From assembly GCA_021808525.1 (NCBI GenBank), contig JAKBBK010000004.1, positions 20,509-84,508 of the forward strand: a DNA stretch of 64,000 nucleotides, written 5' to 3'. Source of the DNA: Pseudomonadota bacterium. Lineage in GTDB: Bacteria > Pseudomonadota > Gammaproteobacteria > Burkholderiales > Burkholderiaceae_C. Of the stretch, positions 35,116 to 48,782 are shown piece after piece; the first letter of the stretch is position 1, and every line of letters begins with the position of its first letter. Under the pieces are notes generated by a model. That model was not told where the DNA came from and did no database searches. It saw only the letters and a list, made by a program, of their open reading frames with translations. A program made the position numbers and the translations under genes.

Positions 35116-36198
35116 ATGAGCCTGCGTCGCCGCCAGTTCCTGCAAGTCGCCTGCACCGTCGCCGCCGGTGGTGTCGCGCCCTGGTCCGCCACGGCGTGGG
35201 CCGCGCCGGCGGGAAGCCTGAGCCTGTGGGCGGGCGATCCGCGCCAGCACGGGCATGTCGATGCGCAGGGCGTCGCGGCGCGCTTTTTCGATCCCCGAGG
35301 CCTGTGCGCCGACCCCCGCGGAGGCGTGCTCGTGGCCGACGCCGCCAACGCCATGGTGCGGCGCATCGCGCCCGACGGCATGGTGAGCAGCCTGGCGGGC
35401 GTGCCGGAACTGCGCAAGACCGTGGAGGGCCCTGCCGCCCAGGCGGGTTTCGTCGGTCCCGACGCGCTGGCGGTGGGGGCCGACGGCAGTGTCTACGTGG
35501 CCGATTCCTACGCCAACACCCTGCGGGTGTTGCGCGACGGGGTGGTGAGCCTGCTGGCGGGCGCCGATCAGCTGCCCGGCTACGCGGACGGCGCCGGCGC
35601 GCAGGCGCGATTCAACCATCCGGTGGGCATTGCCGCGGACCCGCGCAGTGGCGACCTGCTGGTGGCCGACGCCTACAACCACACCATCCGTCGCGTGGGT
35701 CGCGACGGCCTGGTGTCCACGCTGGGCGGCACCCCCGGGATCAACGAGCACCGCGACGGGCCCCTGCGCCACGCGCTGTTCAACACCCCCGTGGGAATCG
35801 CCGTGCATGCGGACGGCAGCATCTATGTCAGCGAGTACTTCAACCATGACCTGCGGCGCATCAGTCCGCAGGGCCAGGTGAGCACGGTGGCGGGGGTCGC
35901 GGGACGGCCCGGCGACCTCGATGGTCCGGGGCCGCGCGCGCTTCTGCGCCGGCCGCAGCAGATCGCCTTCGACGCCGCGGGCGTGCTCTACATCGCCGAC
36001 GCCGGCAATCACAAGCTGCGCGCGCTGGGGCGCGATGGCGTGCTGCGCACGGTGGCCGGGCGCGCCGACGGCGAACTGCCCGCGCCGGGCCCGTTGCCGG
36101 CCGCGCTCGGCGCCCCCTACGGCGTCGCCCCCGGCCCCGGCGGCAGCATCGCCGTGAGCAGCGGCCAGGCGGTGCTGCTCGTGCGCAGCGCCGGTTGA
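35116..36198 (+). CDS. Tat-exported NHL-repeat beta-propeller protein
   Basis: A 360-residue protein with a twin-arginine signal (SLRRRQFLQVACTVAAGG, cleavage near residue 32) and about six NHL-type repeats. Each repeat has the pattern F..P.G(I/L)A.DP.G.(L/V)(Y/L)VAD..N..(I/V)R.......V.(T/S)LAG. These form a propeller for binding proteins, RNA or carbohydrates. Tat export suggests it folds in the cytoplasm, perhaps with a cofactor, though no metal site is obvious. Function is unknown. It is 58 nt after the ThiE-like gene and converges on queF with a 10-nt gap. Confidence 0.85.
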   Translation: MSLRRRQFLQVACTVAAGGVAPWSATAWAAPAGSLSLWAGDPRQHGHVDAQGVAARFFDPRGLCADPRGGVLVADAANAMVRRIAPDGMVSSLAGVPELRKTVEGPAAQAGFVGPDALAVGADGSVYVADSYANTLRVLRDGVVSLLAGADQLPGYADGAGAQARFNHPVGIAADPRSGDLLVADAYNHTIRRVGRDGLVSTLGGTPGINEHRDGPLRHALFNTPVGIAVHADGSIYVSEYFNHDLRRISPQGQVSTVAGVAGRPGDLDGPGPRALLRRPQQIAFDAAGVLYIADAGNHKLRALGRDGVLRTVAGRADGELPAPGPLPAALGAPYGVAPGPGGSIAVSSGQAVLLVRSAG

Positions 36199-36208
36199 GC
36201 CTGCCGGC

Positions 36209-36760
36209 TCAGCGCCCGGACTGCGGCAGCGCGGGCTGGGCGGTGGCGAAGCGGCTCAGGTCCACCGTGGGGGCCTGCTTCCAGCCGCGCTTGCGATGCT
36301 CCACCACCACGTTGGTGTAGATGCCCCCGCGTACGTACCACTGCGCGGTCACGCGCAGGTAGCGCGGCGCGATGGCCTTCACGATGTCCTCCAGGATGGT
36401 GTTGGTCACCTTCTCGTGGAAGGCTCCTTCGTTGCGGTAACTCCACATGTACAGCTTCAGGCTCTTGAGCTCGATGCAGGCACGGTCGGGGATCATGTCC
36501 AGGTCGATGCGCGCGAAGTCGGGCTGGCCGGTCAGCGGGCACAGGCAGGTGAATTCGGGCACCTGCATGTGGATGTGGTAATCCCGCTCGGGCGCCGGGT
36601 TCGGGAAGGTCTGCAAGGCCTTGCTGGGCTGGGTGACCACCGACGGGGCGCGCGGGCTTGCGGTGCCGGCGGGATGGGCGGCGCTGCCGGCTCTCGCAGG
36701 ACTCTTCGGACTCTTGGGACTCTTGGGATTCTTGGGATTCTTGGGATTCTGGGTGCTCAT
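36209..36760 (-). CDS. queF: NADPH-dependent 7-cyano-7-deazaguanine reductase
   Basis: A 183-residue type I QueF that reduces preQ0 to preQ1 in queuosine synthesis. The catalytic cysteine is in [15 protein letters not shown], with the substrate-binding Glu in [10 protein letters not shown] and the ending [12 protein letters not shown]. The first 45 residues are an extra low-complexity part with NPK/SPK tripeptide repeats that ordinary type I QueF lacks. The true start could be further in, but there is no ATG between the repeats and the domain. queG for the final step is at 5967. Confidence 0.95.
   Translation of the reverse strand: MSTQNPKNPKNPKSPKSPKSPARAGSAAHPAGTASPRAPSVVTQPSKALQTFPNPAPERDYHIHMQVPEFTCLCPLTGQPDFARIDLDMIPDRACIELKSLKLYMWSYRNEGAFHEKVTNTILEDIVKAIAPRYLRVTAQWYVRGGIYTNVVVEHRKRGWKQAPTVDLSRFATAQPALPQSGR
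36698..36751 (-). repeat. Six 9-bp tandem repeats at the 5' end of queF
   Basis: Six 9-bp units (aggactctt, cggactctt, gggactctt, gggattctt, gggattctt, gggattctg) follow without gaps on the plus strand. Read on the minus strand they encode the tripeptides [15 protein letters not shown] and SP(A) near the QueF N-terminus. The clean graded sequence suggests growth by replication slippage. All units keep the frame. Confidence 0.92.
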
Positions 36761-36885
36761 GGCGGCGGGCGGCCCTGGTCAGCGGCCTTCGCAAAGTGGG
36801 ACATCGAGGAGCCGGGCATTATCCCGCAGCGGGCGAAGCGGCGCAGGCCAGCGGCCGCAGGCGATGCCCGCCGCGGCGCGGGTGC

Positions 36886-36926
36886 TATCATGGGCCGATG
36901 CGGCTGGAGCCGCATATTTTTCGTTT
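36886..36926 (+). promoter_or_regulatory. smc promoter and 5' hairpin with U-run
   Basis: TATCAT at 36886-36891 is a good -10 box in front of smc. The predicted start, 6-7 nt later, falls on the first base of a hairpin: atgcggc (36898-36904), loop tgga, gccgcat (36909-36915), followed directly by ATTTTTCGTTT. This looks like a small intrinsic terminator at the very start of the transcript, so it may be an attenuator or a 5' stabilising stem. The remaining leader to the GTG at 36959 is AT-rich for this genome. Confidence 0.5.
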
Positions 36927-36958
36927 GAAATCAGCTATTTAAACCAAGTTTCAGCAAC

Positions 36959-39900
36959 GTGCGACTGTCCACCATCAAGCTCGCCGGTTTCAAGTCCTTC
37001 GCCGAGCCGGCGTCCTTCAACCTGCCGGGGCGGCGCGTGGGCGTGGTGGGCCCCAACGGCTGCGGAAAGTCCAACATCATCGACGCCGTGCGCTGGGTGC
37101 TCGGCGAATCACGCGCCGCCGAGCTGCGCGGGGATTCGATGCTGGACGTCATCTTCAACGGTTCCGGCACGCGCAAGCCGGCCGGACGCTGCAGCGTGGA
37201 GCTGGTGTTCGACAACAGCGACCACCGGGTCAGCGGCAGCTTCGGCCAGTACACCGAAATCGCCGTCAAGCGCGTGCTCACGCGCGACGGCGGTTCGAGC
37301 TATTTCATCAACAACCAGCCCGTGCGCAGGCGCGACGTGCAGGACATCTTCCTCGGCACGGGCCTGGGCTCTCGGTCCTACGCCATCATCGGCCAGGGCA
37401 CGATCAGCCGCATCATCGAGTCACGCCCCGAGGAACTGCGCGTGATGCTGGAGGAGGCCGCCGGCGTCTCCAAGTACAAGGAACGCCGGCGCGAGACCGA
37501 GAATCGCCTGCACGGCACGCGCGAGAATCTGCAGCGGGTGCACGACATCCTGCGCGAGCTCGGCGGCCAGCTGGACAAGCTCGAGCAGCAGGCGGCGGTG
37601 GCGCAGCGCTACCACGAGCTGCAGCAGCAAAGCCAGTTCAGCCAGCACGCGCTGTGGCTGCTGCGCCTGCGCGAGGCCGAGCAGCGCCAGACGCGCCTGC
37701 GCGAGCAGGCGGGCCGCGCCCAGCTGGAGCTGGAGCAGCACACCGCGCGCCTGCGCGCGACCGAGGCCGAGCTGGAACAAGTGCGCCAGGCGCAGTACGC
37801 ATCGGCCGAGACCCTCAACGGCGCGCAGGCGGAGTTGTACGCCGCGCAGGCGGAGGTGGCGCGCCTCGAGGCCGAGATCCGTTTTGTCGTGGAAGCCCGC
37901 GAGCGCGCGCAACGCGGTCACGCCGAGCTGCAGCAGCAACTGGAGCAATGGCAGCAGCGCCAGCAGCAGGCGCGCGCCGATGCCGAGACCGCGGCCATCG
38001 AGATCGAGACCGCCGAGCAGTCGCAGCAGCTGGCCAGCGCGCGCGTGCAAGAGCAGGGCGAGCTGATTCCGGCGCTGGAGGCTCGCCTGGCCGATGCGCA
38101 GATGCGCGCGGCCGAGTGCCGCGCGCAGGCGGCGGCGGCGCAGCAGCGTCTGCAGGCCGAGGCCGAACGCCAGCGCAACCTGGGCCAGCAGCGCCAGGCG
38201 GTGGAGCAACGCATGCAGCGCCTGCAGACCGAGCGCAGGCAGCTGGCCTCGCCGGACGGCGCTCGCCTGGCCGAGCTGGAGCAGCAGCAGCTGGTGCTCG
38301 GCACGGCCTGCGAGCGCGCCCAGGCCGCCTTCGACGAAGGCCAGCAGCGCGTGCCGCGCCTGCAGGCCGAGCGTCAGCAGGCCCAGCAGCAGGCCCAGGA
38401 AGCCGCGGCCACGCTGACCGCCACCACCGCGCGCATGCAGGCCCTCAAGGCGCTGCAGGAAAAGGTCCTGACCGAGGGGCGCCTGCAGCCCTGGCTGGCC
38501 CGCCACGGGCTGGATTCCATGGCCCGGCTGTGGAGCCGCATCCAGGTCGAGCCGGGCTGGGAGGACGCGCTGGAAGCGGCACTGCGCGAGCGACTGGCCG
38601 CGCTGGAGCTGCGTGCGCTGGAGGGTGCCGGCGCGCTGGCCGCCGATCCGCCGCCGGCCAAGCTGAGTTTCTTCTCGCCGCCCCAGGGCGCCGCGCCGCC
38701 GGCCGCTCCGGCGGGCATGCGCCCGCTGGCTTCCCTGTTGCGCGTGGGCGACCCCGGGCTGCGCGCCGTGCTGGAGGACTGGCTGGCCGCCGTGTACACA
38801 GCCGAATCCCTGCCCCAGGCCCTGCAGCGGCGCGAGAGCCTGGCGCCGGGGGCCGTGCTGGCCACTCCCGAGGGCCACATGGTCGGGCGCCACAGCGTCA
38901 GCCTGTACGCGGCGGACAGCGAACAGGCCGGGTTGCTGGCACGGGCGCAGGACATCGACAACCTGGAACGCCAGCAGCGCGCGCAGCAATTGCTGGCCGA
39001 GCAGGCGCAGGACGCCGCGGCCCTGGCGGAGGCGGAGTTCGCGCGTGCCCAGGAGCAAATGTCCCAGGTCGGGCGAGACCTGCAGTCCCTCACCCAGCAA
39101 TCCCACGGCGTGCAGGTGGAGCGGCTCAAGCTGCAGCAACAGCAGCAGGAGACCACCGCCCGCGCCGAGCGCCTGGACTCCGACCTCGCGGAGTCCGCGG
39201 CGCAGGAGGAGGAGCTGCAGATGCAGCTGGCCGAGAGCGAGGCGCGCTTCGAGCAGCTCGACGTGGAGCTGGGCAACAGCCAGCAGCAGCACGCGGATCT
39301 GGATGCCGCGGCCTCGCGCGAGCAGTCCGAGCTGGCGCAGGCGCGCGCCACCTTGCGCAATCTCGAGCAGGAGCAGGCGGAGAGCGCCTATGCGGTGCGC
39401 AGCCTGCAGCAGCGCATGGCCGATGCCCAGCGCATGGACGCCACCGCCCAGCAGCAGATCGATTCCGCGCTGGAGCGCCTGCGCGCGGCCGCCGAGGAGC
39501 TCGATCGCCTGCACGACGAAAGCGCCCGCGCCGGGCTCCAGGACGCGCTGGAAGCGCGCGAGCAGGCGCAGCAGCGCCTGCATGCGCGGCGGGCCGAACA
39601 CGACGAGCTCAGCGCCAGGGTGCGCGCCATCGAGGAGCAGCGCATCCTGCTGGAGCGCGAGCTGGAGCCGCTGCGAGCGGCCATCGGCCAGCGCCAGCTG
39701 GACGAGCAGGAGGCGCGCCTGCAGGCCCAGCAGTTCGAGCAACAGCTGGCCGAGGCCAAGGTGGACCCGGCGCTCGTGCAGCAGGAGCTGGAATCGCGCA
39801 GCGATCTGACGCCCGAGCAGCTGGCGCGCGACGCCCAGCGCCTGCAGCGCGAGATCGCGGCGCTGGGAGCCGTGAACCTGGCCGCGCTGGACGAGTTGCA

Positions 39901-40477
39901 GCAATCGCGCGAGCGCAAGGGCTTCCTGGATGCCCAGAGCGCCGACCTGGAGCAGGCCGCGACCACCCTGGAAGACGCGATCCGGCGCATCGACGCCGAG
40001 ACCCGTACCCAGCTGCGCCAGACCTTCGACGAGGTCAACGGCCACTTCGGACGCCTGTTTCCCGAGCTGTTCGGAGGGGGCTCGGCACGCCTGATCATGA
40101 CCGGCGAGGAAATCCTGGATGCCGGGGTTCAGGTGATGGCCCAGCCTCCGGGCAAGCGCAACAGCACCATCCACCTGCTGTCGGGCGGGGAAAAGGCCTT
40201 GGTGGCCATCGCGCTGGTGTTCGGGATTTTCCACCTGAACCCGGCTCCGTTCTGTATCCTGGACGAAGTGGACGCGCCGTTGGACGACGCCAACACCGAA
40301 CGTTTCGCCCGCCTGGTGGAGACCATGTCCGACGCCACCCAATTCCTGTTCATCTCGCACAATAAGATTGCGATGGCGATGGCCGAACAACTCGTGGGCG
40401 TGACCATGCAGGAGCAGGGTGTTTCCCGCCTGGTGGCGGTGGACATGGACACCGCCACGCGCATGGTCGCGGCCTGA
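36959..40477 (+). CDS. smc: Chromosome segregation protein SMC
   Basis: A 1172-residue SMC ATPase that compacts and separates chromosomes. It has Walker A GPNGCGKSN (Gly31-Asn39) in the N-terminal head, two long coiled coils rich in Gln, Glu, Ala and Arg, a hinge near residues 500-680, and the C-terminal head with signature LLSGGEKAL and Walker B FCILDEVDAPLDDAN. The start is GTG at 36959, giving MRLSTIKLAGFKSF, the usual N-terminus. It heads the smc-zipA-ligA run conserved in Burkholderiales. The opposite strand has very long open frames here, which are composition artefacts. Confidence 0.97.
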   Translation: MRLSTIKLAGFKSFAEPASFNLPGRRVGVVGPNGCGKSNIIDAVRWVLGESRAAELRGDSMLDVIFNGSGTRKPAGRCSVELVFDNSDHRVSGSFGQYTEIAVKRVLTRDGGSSYFINNQPVRRRDVQDIFLGTGLGSRSYAIIGQGTISRIIESRPEELRVMLEEAAGVSKYKERRRETENRLHGTRENLQRVHDILRELGGQLDKLEQQAAVAQRYHELQQQSQFSQHALWLLRLREAEQRQTRLREQAGRAQLELEQHTARLRATEAELEQVRQAQYASAETLNGAQAELYAAQAEVARLEAEIRFVVEARERAQRGHAELQQQLEQWQQRQQQARADAETAAIEIETAEQSQQLASARVQEQGELIPALEARLADAQMRAAECRAQAAAAQQRLQAEAERQRNLGQQRQAVEQRMQRLQTERRQLASPDGARLAELEQQQLVLGTACERAQAAFDEGQQRVPRLQAERQQAQQQAQEAAATLTATTARMQALKALQEKVLTEGRLQPWLARHGLDSMARLWSRIQVEPGWEDALEAALRERLAALELRALEGAGALAADPPPAKLSFFSPPQGAAPPAAPAGMRPLASLLRVGDPGLRAVLEDWLAAVYTAESLPQALQRRESLAPGAVLATPEGHMVGRHSVSLYAADSEQAGLLARAQDIDNLERQQRAQQLLAEQAQDAAALAEAEFARAQEQMSQVGRDLQSLTQQSHGVQVERLKLQQQQQETTARAERLDSDLAESAAQEEELQMQLAESEARFEQLDVELGNSQQQHADLDAAASREQSELAQARATLRNLEQEQAESAYAVRSLQQRMADAQRMDATAQQQIDSALERLRAAAEELDRLHDESARAGLQDALEAREQAQQRLHARRAEHDELSARVRAIEEQRILLERELEPLRAAIGQRQLDEQEARLQAQQFEQQLAEAKVDPALVQQELESRSDLTPEQLARDAQRLQREIAALGAVNLAALDELQQSRERKGFLDAQSADLEQAATTLEDAIRRIDAETRTQLRQTFDEVNGHFGRLFPELFGGGSARLIMTGEEILDAGVQVMAQPPGKRNSTIHLLSGGEKALVAIALVFGIFHLNPAPFCILDEVDAPLDDANTERFARLVETMSDATQFLFISHNKIAMAMAEQLVGVTMQEQGVSRLVAVDMDTATRMVAA

Positions 40478-40534
40478 GGCGAGCTTCGCGGAACCATCGC
40501 GGCACATTACCCGTATCGAGAGGAAGGCATACCC

Positions 40535-44751
<4,217 letters not shown>

Positions 44752-44776
<25 letters not shown>

Positions 44777-45744
44777 CTGCGCACGCCCCGCGCCACGTCG
44801 GCGAAGGCGTGGTCGCAGCCCACCGAGCGCAGGCCGTGCAATTCGGCCTGGGTGAAACATTGGTACTTGCCGTGCAGCGCGGCCGGGAAATCGATGTAGG
44901 CGACCAGTTTTTCGTCGACCATCTGGCGCAGGCTCAGCGCCTCCTGCCCCGAGCGGGCGCGCAGCGCGTTGACCACCGCGTGGGCGATGTCGTTGAAGGG
45001 CTGCGCGCGCCCGCTGCCCAGGTTGAACACCCCGCTGTGGCGCGGGTTGTCGAGGAACCACAGGTTCACCGCCACCACGTCGTCGACGAAGACGAAGTCG
45101 CGCATCTGCTCGCCGGGCCCGTAGCCTCCGTAGGCGCCGAACAATTCCACGCGCCCACGGTCGCGGAACTGGTTGTAGTGGTGCCAGGCCACCGAGGCCA
45201 TCCGCCCCTTGTGCTGTTCTCCAGGGCCGTAGACGTTGAAATACCGGAAACCGGCGACCTGGCTCCGTGCCCCGTGCAGGCGCCGGCGCACCAGCTGGTC
45301 GAACAGCAGCTTGGAATATCCGTAGACGTTGAGGGGGCGCTCGTATTCCGGGAGTTCCGCGAAGCGTTCGCTGGCGCCGTAGGTCGCCGCGCTGGAGGCG
45401 TAGAGCAGGCGCGTGCCCTGTTCCAGGCAGGCCTCCAGCAACGCGCGGCTGGCGGCATAGTTGTTGTCCATCATGTAGCGCCCGTCGTGCTGCATGGTGT
45501 CGGAGCAGGCGCCTTCGTGGAACACCGCCTCGACGGTGCCGAAGCGGCCTTGGACGAAGGCCTCGTAGAAGGCCGTCTTGTCCAGGTAGTCGCTGATGCG
45601 CAGGTCCACCAGGTTGCGGAACTTGTCGGCCTGGGTGAGGTTGTCCACCGCGATGATGTCGGTGATGCCGCGGGCGTTGAGCCCGCGCACGATATTGCTG
45701 CCGATGAACCCGGCCGCGCCGGTGACGATGTAGCGATGGGACAT
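44752..45744 (-). CDS. hldD: ADP-L-glycero-D-manno-heptose-6-epimerase
   Basis: A 330-residue short-chain epimerase (older name rfaD) making the heptose donor for the LPS inner core. The NADP site is [16 protein letters not shown] at residues 7-22; the SDR catalytic Tyr and Lys are in [10 protein letters not shown], with Ser-Ser-Ala upstream (YASSAATYG). [20 protein letters not shown] is diagnostic of the family. It lies 39 nt after hldA, its pathway partner. Confidence 0.97.
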
Positions 45745-45783
45745 GATGAAGGGCTTCCTGGAGGCTTGCGAATGGCGTGTGGC

Positions 45784-46728
45784 TCAGGCCGGGTCGGGCC
45801 ACAGTTCGGCGGGGCTGACCGCGGCGGTGCCCAGCTTGCCGACCACGATGCCGGCGGCGCGATTGGCCGTGCGCACGGCCTCGTCGAGCCCGGCGCCTGC
45901 GCCCAGCATCACGGCCAGCGTGGCGATCACCGTGTCGCCGGCGCCGGAGACGTCGTAGACCTCCTTGGCCTGCGCGGCGACGTGCAGGTGGCCGGCCTCG
46001 CTGAACAGGCTCATGCCTTCGTCGGCGCGTGTGACCAGCAGGGCCTCGAGCCGCAGCTGCGCGCGCAGCGCCTGCGCACGCTGCTCCAGCTCGGCCTCGT
46101 CGCGCCAGTCGCCGCCGGTGGCGAGCGCGAATTCGGCGCGGTTGGGGGTGATCAGCGTGGCCGAGGAATAGCGCGAATAGTCGCGCCCCTTGGGGTCGAC
46201 CAGCACGCGGCGCCCCTGCGCGCGCGCGAGCTGCACCATGCGCTCGACATGGCTCAGTCCCCCCTTGCCATAGTCGGACAGCAGCACCACGTCGTGGAAG
46301 GCCAGCTCCTGCTCGTAGCGGTCCATGAGGTCGAGCAGCACCTCGTGGTCGGGCGTGGCCTCGAAGTCCAGGCGCAGCAACTGCTGCTGGCGCGACACCA
46401 CGCGCAGCTTCATGGTGGTGCGCAGCCCCGGAACCTGGCGCAGCGCGCTGCGGATGGGCGTGTCGGCCACCAGGTGGGCCAACCTGCGCCCGGCGTCGTC
46501 GCTGCCCACCACGCTGAGCAGCGTGGTCTGCGCGCCCAGGGTGGCGGCGTTGAGGGCCACGTTGGCGGCCCCGCCCAGACGATCCTGTTCGCGCTGCACC
46601 AGGGCCACCGGCACCGGAGCCTCGGGGGAGATGCGATCCACGCTGCTGAACCAGTAGCGGTCCAGCATCACGTCGCCCACCACCAGCACGCGCGCCTGGC
46701 GCAGTCGTTCGGGACTCATCGATGCCAT
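45784..46728 (-). CDS. hldA: D-glycero-beta-D-manno-heptose-7-phosphate kinase
   Basis: A 314-residue PfkB-type kinase (rfaE domain 1). Motifs: VVGDVMLDRYWF at the start, GGAANVALNAATLGA, LLSDYGKGGL and the C-terminal anion hole DVSGAGDTVIATLAV. In E. coli this domain is fused to the adenylyltransferase as HldE; here the protein ends after the kinase, so HldC must be elsewhere. Start ATG 46728, 2 nt after the lapB stop; ATG 46719 is an alternative. Confidence 0.95.
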   Translation of the reverse strand: MASMSPERLRQARVLVVGDVMLDRYWFSSVDRISPEAPVPVALVQREQDRLGGAANVALNAATLGAQTTLLSVVGSDDAGRRLAHLVADTPIRSALRQVPGLRTTMKLRVVSRQQQLLRLDFEATPDHEVLLDLMDRYEQELAFHDVVLLSDYGKGGLSHVERMVQLARAQGRRVLVDPKGRDYSRYSSATLITPNRAEFALATGGDWRDEAELEQRAQALRAQLRLEALLVTRADEGMSLFSEAGHLHVAAQAKEVYDVSGAGDTVIATLAVMLGAGAGLDEAVRTANRAAGIVVGKLGTAAVSPAELWPDPA

Positions 46729-46730
46729 GC

Positions 46731-47903
46731 TCAGACGCCTGTGAGGGAGAGTTCTTCGCTGCGCCGCGGCGGATAGGTATCCCACCCCATGCAGGCCGGG
46801 CAATGCCAGGTGTAGCTGCGCGCCTCGAAGCCGCAGGCGGCGCAGCGGTAGCGCTGGCGGTTGGTCAGGGCGCGGTCCAGCGCCTGCTCGACGGCGCCGC
46901 GCAGGCCCTCTTCATCGGGCGAGGCCGCCGCCTGCTCGACGGCGCGGCGCGCCGCCAGCAGGCTGCCGTGAGCCTGCAGGTATTGCAGGCTCAGCCGCCT
47001 GCGCTGGTCGGCGTCGGGCTCCAGGGACAGCACCGCGTCCAGCAGTTCGATGGCGGGGCTTTCCTGCAGTTGGGTGCGCAGCCACTCCAGCCCGGCCTGC
47101 TGCTGGCCCGTGTCGCGGAACAGGCGTGCCGCGTCGGCCGCCAGCACCGCGGCGAATTCCGGGCGCAGCGTGGCGGCGCGACGCAGGTGGGCCAGGGCCT
47201 GCGCCGCATCGCCCTGCTGCTCGGCGATGGCCGCGCGCAATTGCCAGGGGCGCACGGCCTGCGCATCCGCGGCGCCGGCCTTGTCCAGCGAGTCCAGCGC
47301 CGCGGCGAAGTCGGCGTCGCGTCGCTGGCGCAGGGCGATCTCGCACCAGTAATGGGCGATCTGGCGGCCCCAGCTTCCCGCGCCCGTTCGCTCCAGGCGC
47401 TGGGCGATGTCGATGGCCGAGTTCCACTCGCGGGTGCGCTCATGGATCTGCAGCAGCGCGGCCAGGGCTTCGGACTGGTAGGCGGTACCGGTCAGCGCCG
47501 TGTACACCGCCTCGGCGCGATCGAGCAGTCCCGCCTTGAAAAAGTCCTGCGCCAGCGCCACCTGCGCGCGCTGGCGCTCGGCGGCGGCCAGGTCGGCTCG
47601 CGACAGCAGGTTCTGGTGCACGCGCACTGCGCGCTCGTATTCGCCGCGGCGCCGGAACAGGTTGCCCAGCGCGAAATGCAGGTCCACCGTCTCCGGATCG
47701 GCCGTCACGGCCTCGATGAAGGCGTCGATGGCCTTGTCCTGCTGCTCGCTGAGCAGGAAGTTCAGCCCGCGGAAATACGCCGCCGAGGCGTCGCGCCGAT
47801 GCTGCCCGTCACGCCGCAGTTGCAGCAGGTCCAGTCTCGAGGCCAGCCAGCCCAGCGCGAAGGTGGCGGGCAGAGCCAGCAACCACCAGAGTTCAAACTC
47901 CAT
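46731..47903 (-). CDS. lapB: Lipopolysaccharide assembly protein B
   Basis: A 390-residue protein (YciM) with one N-terminal transmembrane helix (MEFELWWLLALPATFALGW), about eight or nine TPR repeats, and a C-terminal rubredoxin-like metal site (RCAACGFEARSYTWHCPAC). It controls LpxC turnover through FtsH and so LPS amount. I chose ATG 47903 over ATG 47915, as its N-terminus is a direct membrane helix; 11 nt overlap with lapA. The operon with hldA/hldD fits an LPS role. Confidence 0.94.
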   Translation of the reverse strand: MEFELWWLLALPATFALGWLASRLDLLQLRRDGQHRRDASAAYFRGLNFLLSEQQDKAIDAFIEAVTADPETVDLHFALGNLFRRRGEYERAVRVHQNLLSRADLAAAERQRAQVALAQDFFKAGLLDRAEAVYTALTGTAYQSEALAALLQIHERTREWNSAIDIAQRLERTGAGSWGRQIAHYWCEIALRQRRDADFAAALDSLDKAGAADAQAVRPWQLRAAIAEQQGDAAQALAHLRRAATLRPEFAAVLAADAARLFRDTGQQQAGLEWLRTQLQESPAIELLDAVLSLEPDADQRRRLSLQYLQAHGSLLAARRAVEQAAASPDEEGLRGAVEQALDRALTNRQRYRCAACGFEARSYTWHCPACMGWDTYPPRRSEELSLTGV

Positions 47904-48222
47904 CGGGCGTCCCATCGATCACCCCCGGAGCCGGCGGATTCGGCGCGGGGGCTTGCGCGGGCGGGGTGGCATCCGCGCGCGGCAGGCCGGAGTTCGCGGC
48001 CAGGCTGCGTTGCAGGCGACGCGCCCGCAGCCAGCCCGGCAGCATGACCGCGATACCCAGCAGCGCCCCCAGGGCGAAGGCGGCCAGCAACAGCACGAAC
48101 AGCGGCGCGCGCCACTGCGTGCCGAACAGCAGGTGCAGCACGGTGGGCTCCAGGTTGTTCAGCGCCAGGCCGAACAGCAACAGGAACAGGATCAGGCGGA
48201 CGAACCAGTTGAAGGCGCGCAT
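47893..48222 (-). CDS. lapA: Lipopolysaccharide assembly protein A
   Basis: A 109-residue inner-membrane protein with two transmembrane helices (residues 7-24 and 42-64), the LapA domain pattern LALNNLEPTVLHLLFG, a short basic stretch, and a Pro/Ala-rich tail that is longer than in E. coli. It works with LapB. The gene is 145 nt downstream of ihfB; in that gap I see no further gene or clear signal. Confidence 0.88.
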   Translation of the reverse strand: MRAFNWFVRLILFLLLFGLALNNLEPTVLHLLFGTQWRAPLFVLLLAAFALGALLGIAVMLPGWLRARRLQRSLAANSGLPRADATPPAQAPAPNPPAPGVIDGTPDGV

Positions 48223-48367
48223 CGGGTGGGGACGTCGAAGGGCGATCGACCCGGAGGCTCCGGGGGGCTTGCTGCGGGATTCTAGTGTCCTGTCCCGCGC
48301 GACCCTGCCATTTCGCTGGGCCGTATCCGGGCGCAGGTTCGGCGCCGCGACCGCGGCGGCCATGGGC

Positions 48368-48661
48368 TCAGTCCTGTGCGCCGTCGTGGTCGACCAGCTG
48401 GCGCAGGGTCTTGCCGGGCTTGAAGTGGGGCATGCGCTTTTCCGGCACCACCACGCGCTCGCCGGAGCGGGGGTTGCGGCCGATGCGGGCCGGTCGATGG
48501 CTGACGGAAAAACTGCCGAAGCCGCGGATCTCCACGCGGTGGCTGTTTTCCAGCGCGTCCGACAACGCATCCAGGATGGTCTTGACCGCCAGCTCGGCAT
48601 CGCGATGGGTGAGCTGGGCGAAGCGCGCCGCGAGCTGGTCGACGAGGTCGGATCGGGTCAT
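48368..48661 (-). CDS. ihfB: Integration host factor subunit beta
   Basis: A 97-residue HU/IHF-family DNA-bending protein. [14 protein letters not shown] at the start, [27 protein letters not shown] in the DNA-binding arm with the conserved Arg-Asn-Pro tip, and [13 protein letters not shown] near the end match IhfB rather than HU. It follows rpsA by 121 nt, the widely conserved rpsA-ihfB pair. Confidence 0.96.
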   Translation of the reverse strand: MTRSDLVDQLAARFAQLTHRDAELAVKTILDALSDALENSHRVEIRGFGSFSVSHRPARIGRNPRSGERVVVPEKRMPHFKPGKTLRQLVDHDGAQD

Positions 48662-48743
48662 GGTCGGTAGGGCTGGTACCCGGGCGGGCCGGGCAGAAAA
48701 TCGGCGCCGCGGGCTCGGGGCCCCGGCGCCGTGTCGCTGCGTC

Positions 48744-48773
48744 GCGGACGGACCGCCAGGGCGGCCCGTCCGC
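48744..48773 (-). terminator. Hairpin downstream of rpsA
   Basis: An 8-bp stem (gcggacgg at 48744-48751, ccgtccgc at 48766-48773) with a smaller inner stem begins 9 nt after the rpsA stop when read on the minus strand. There is no U-run, so it is more likely a processing or 3'-protecting structure, or a partial terminator between rpsA and ihfB. Confidence 0.42.
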
Positions 48774-48782
48774 GGGTCCTGC

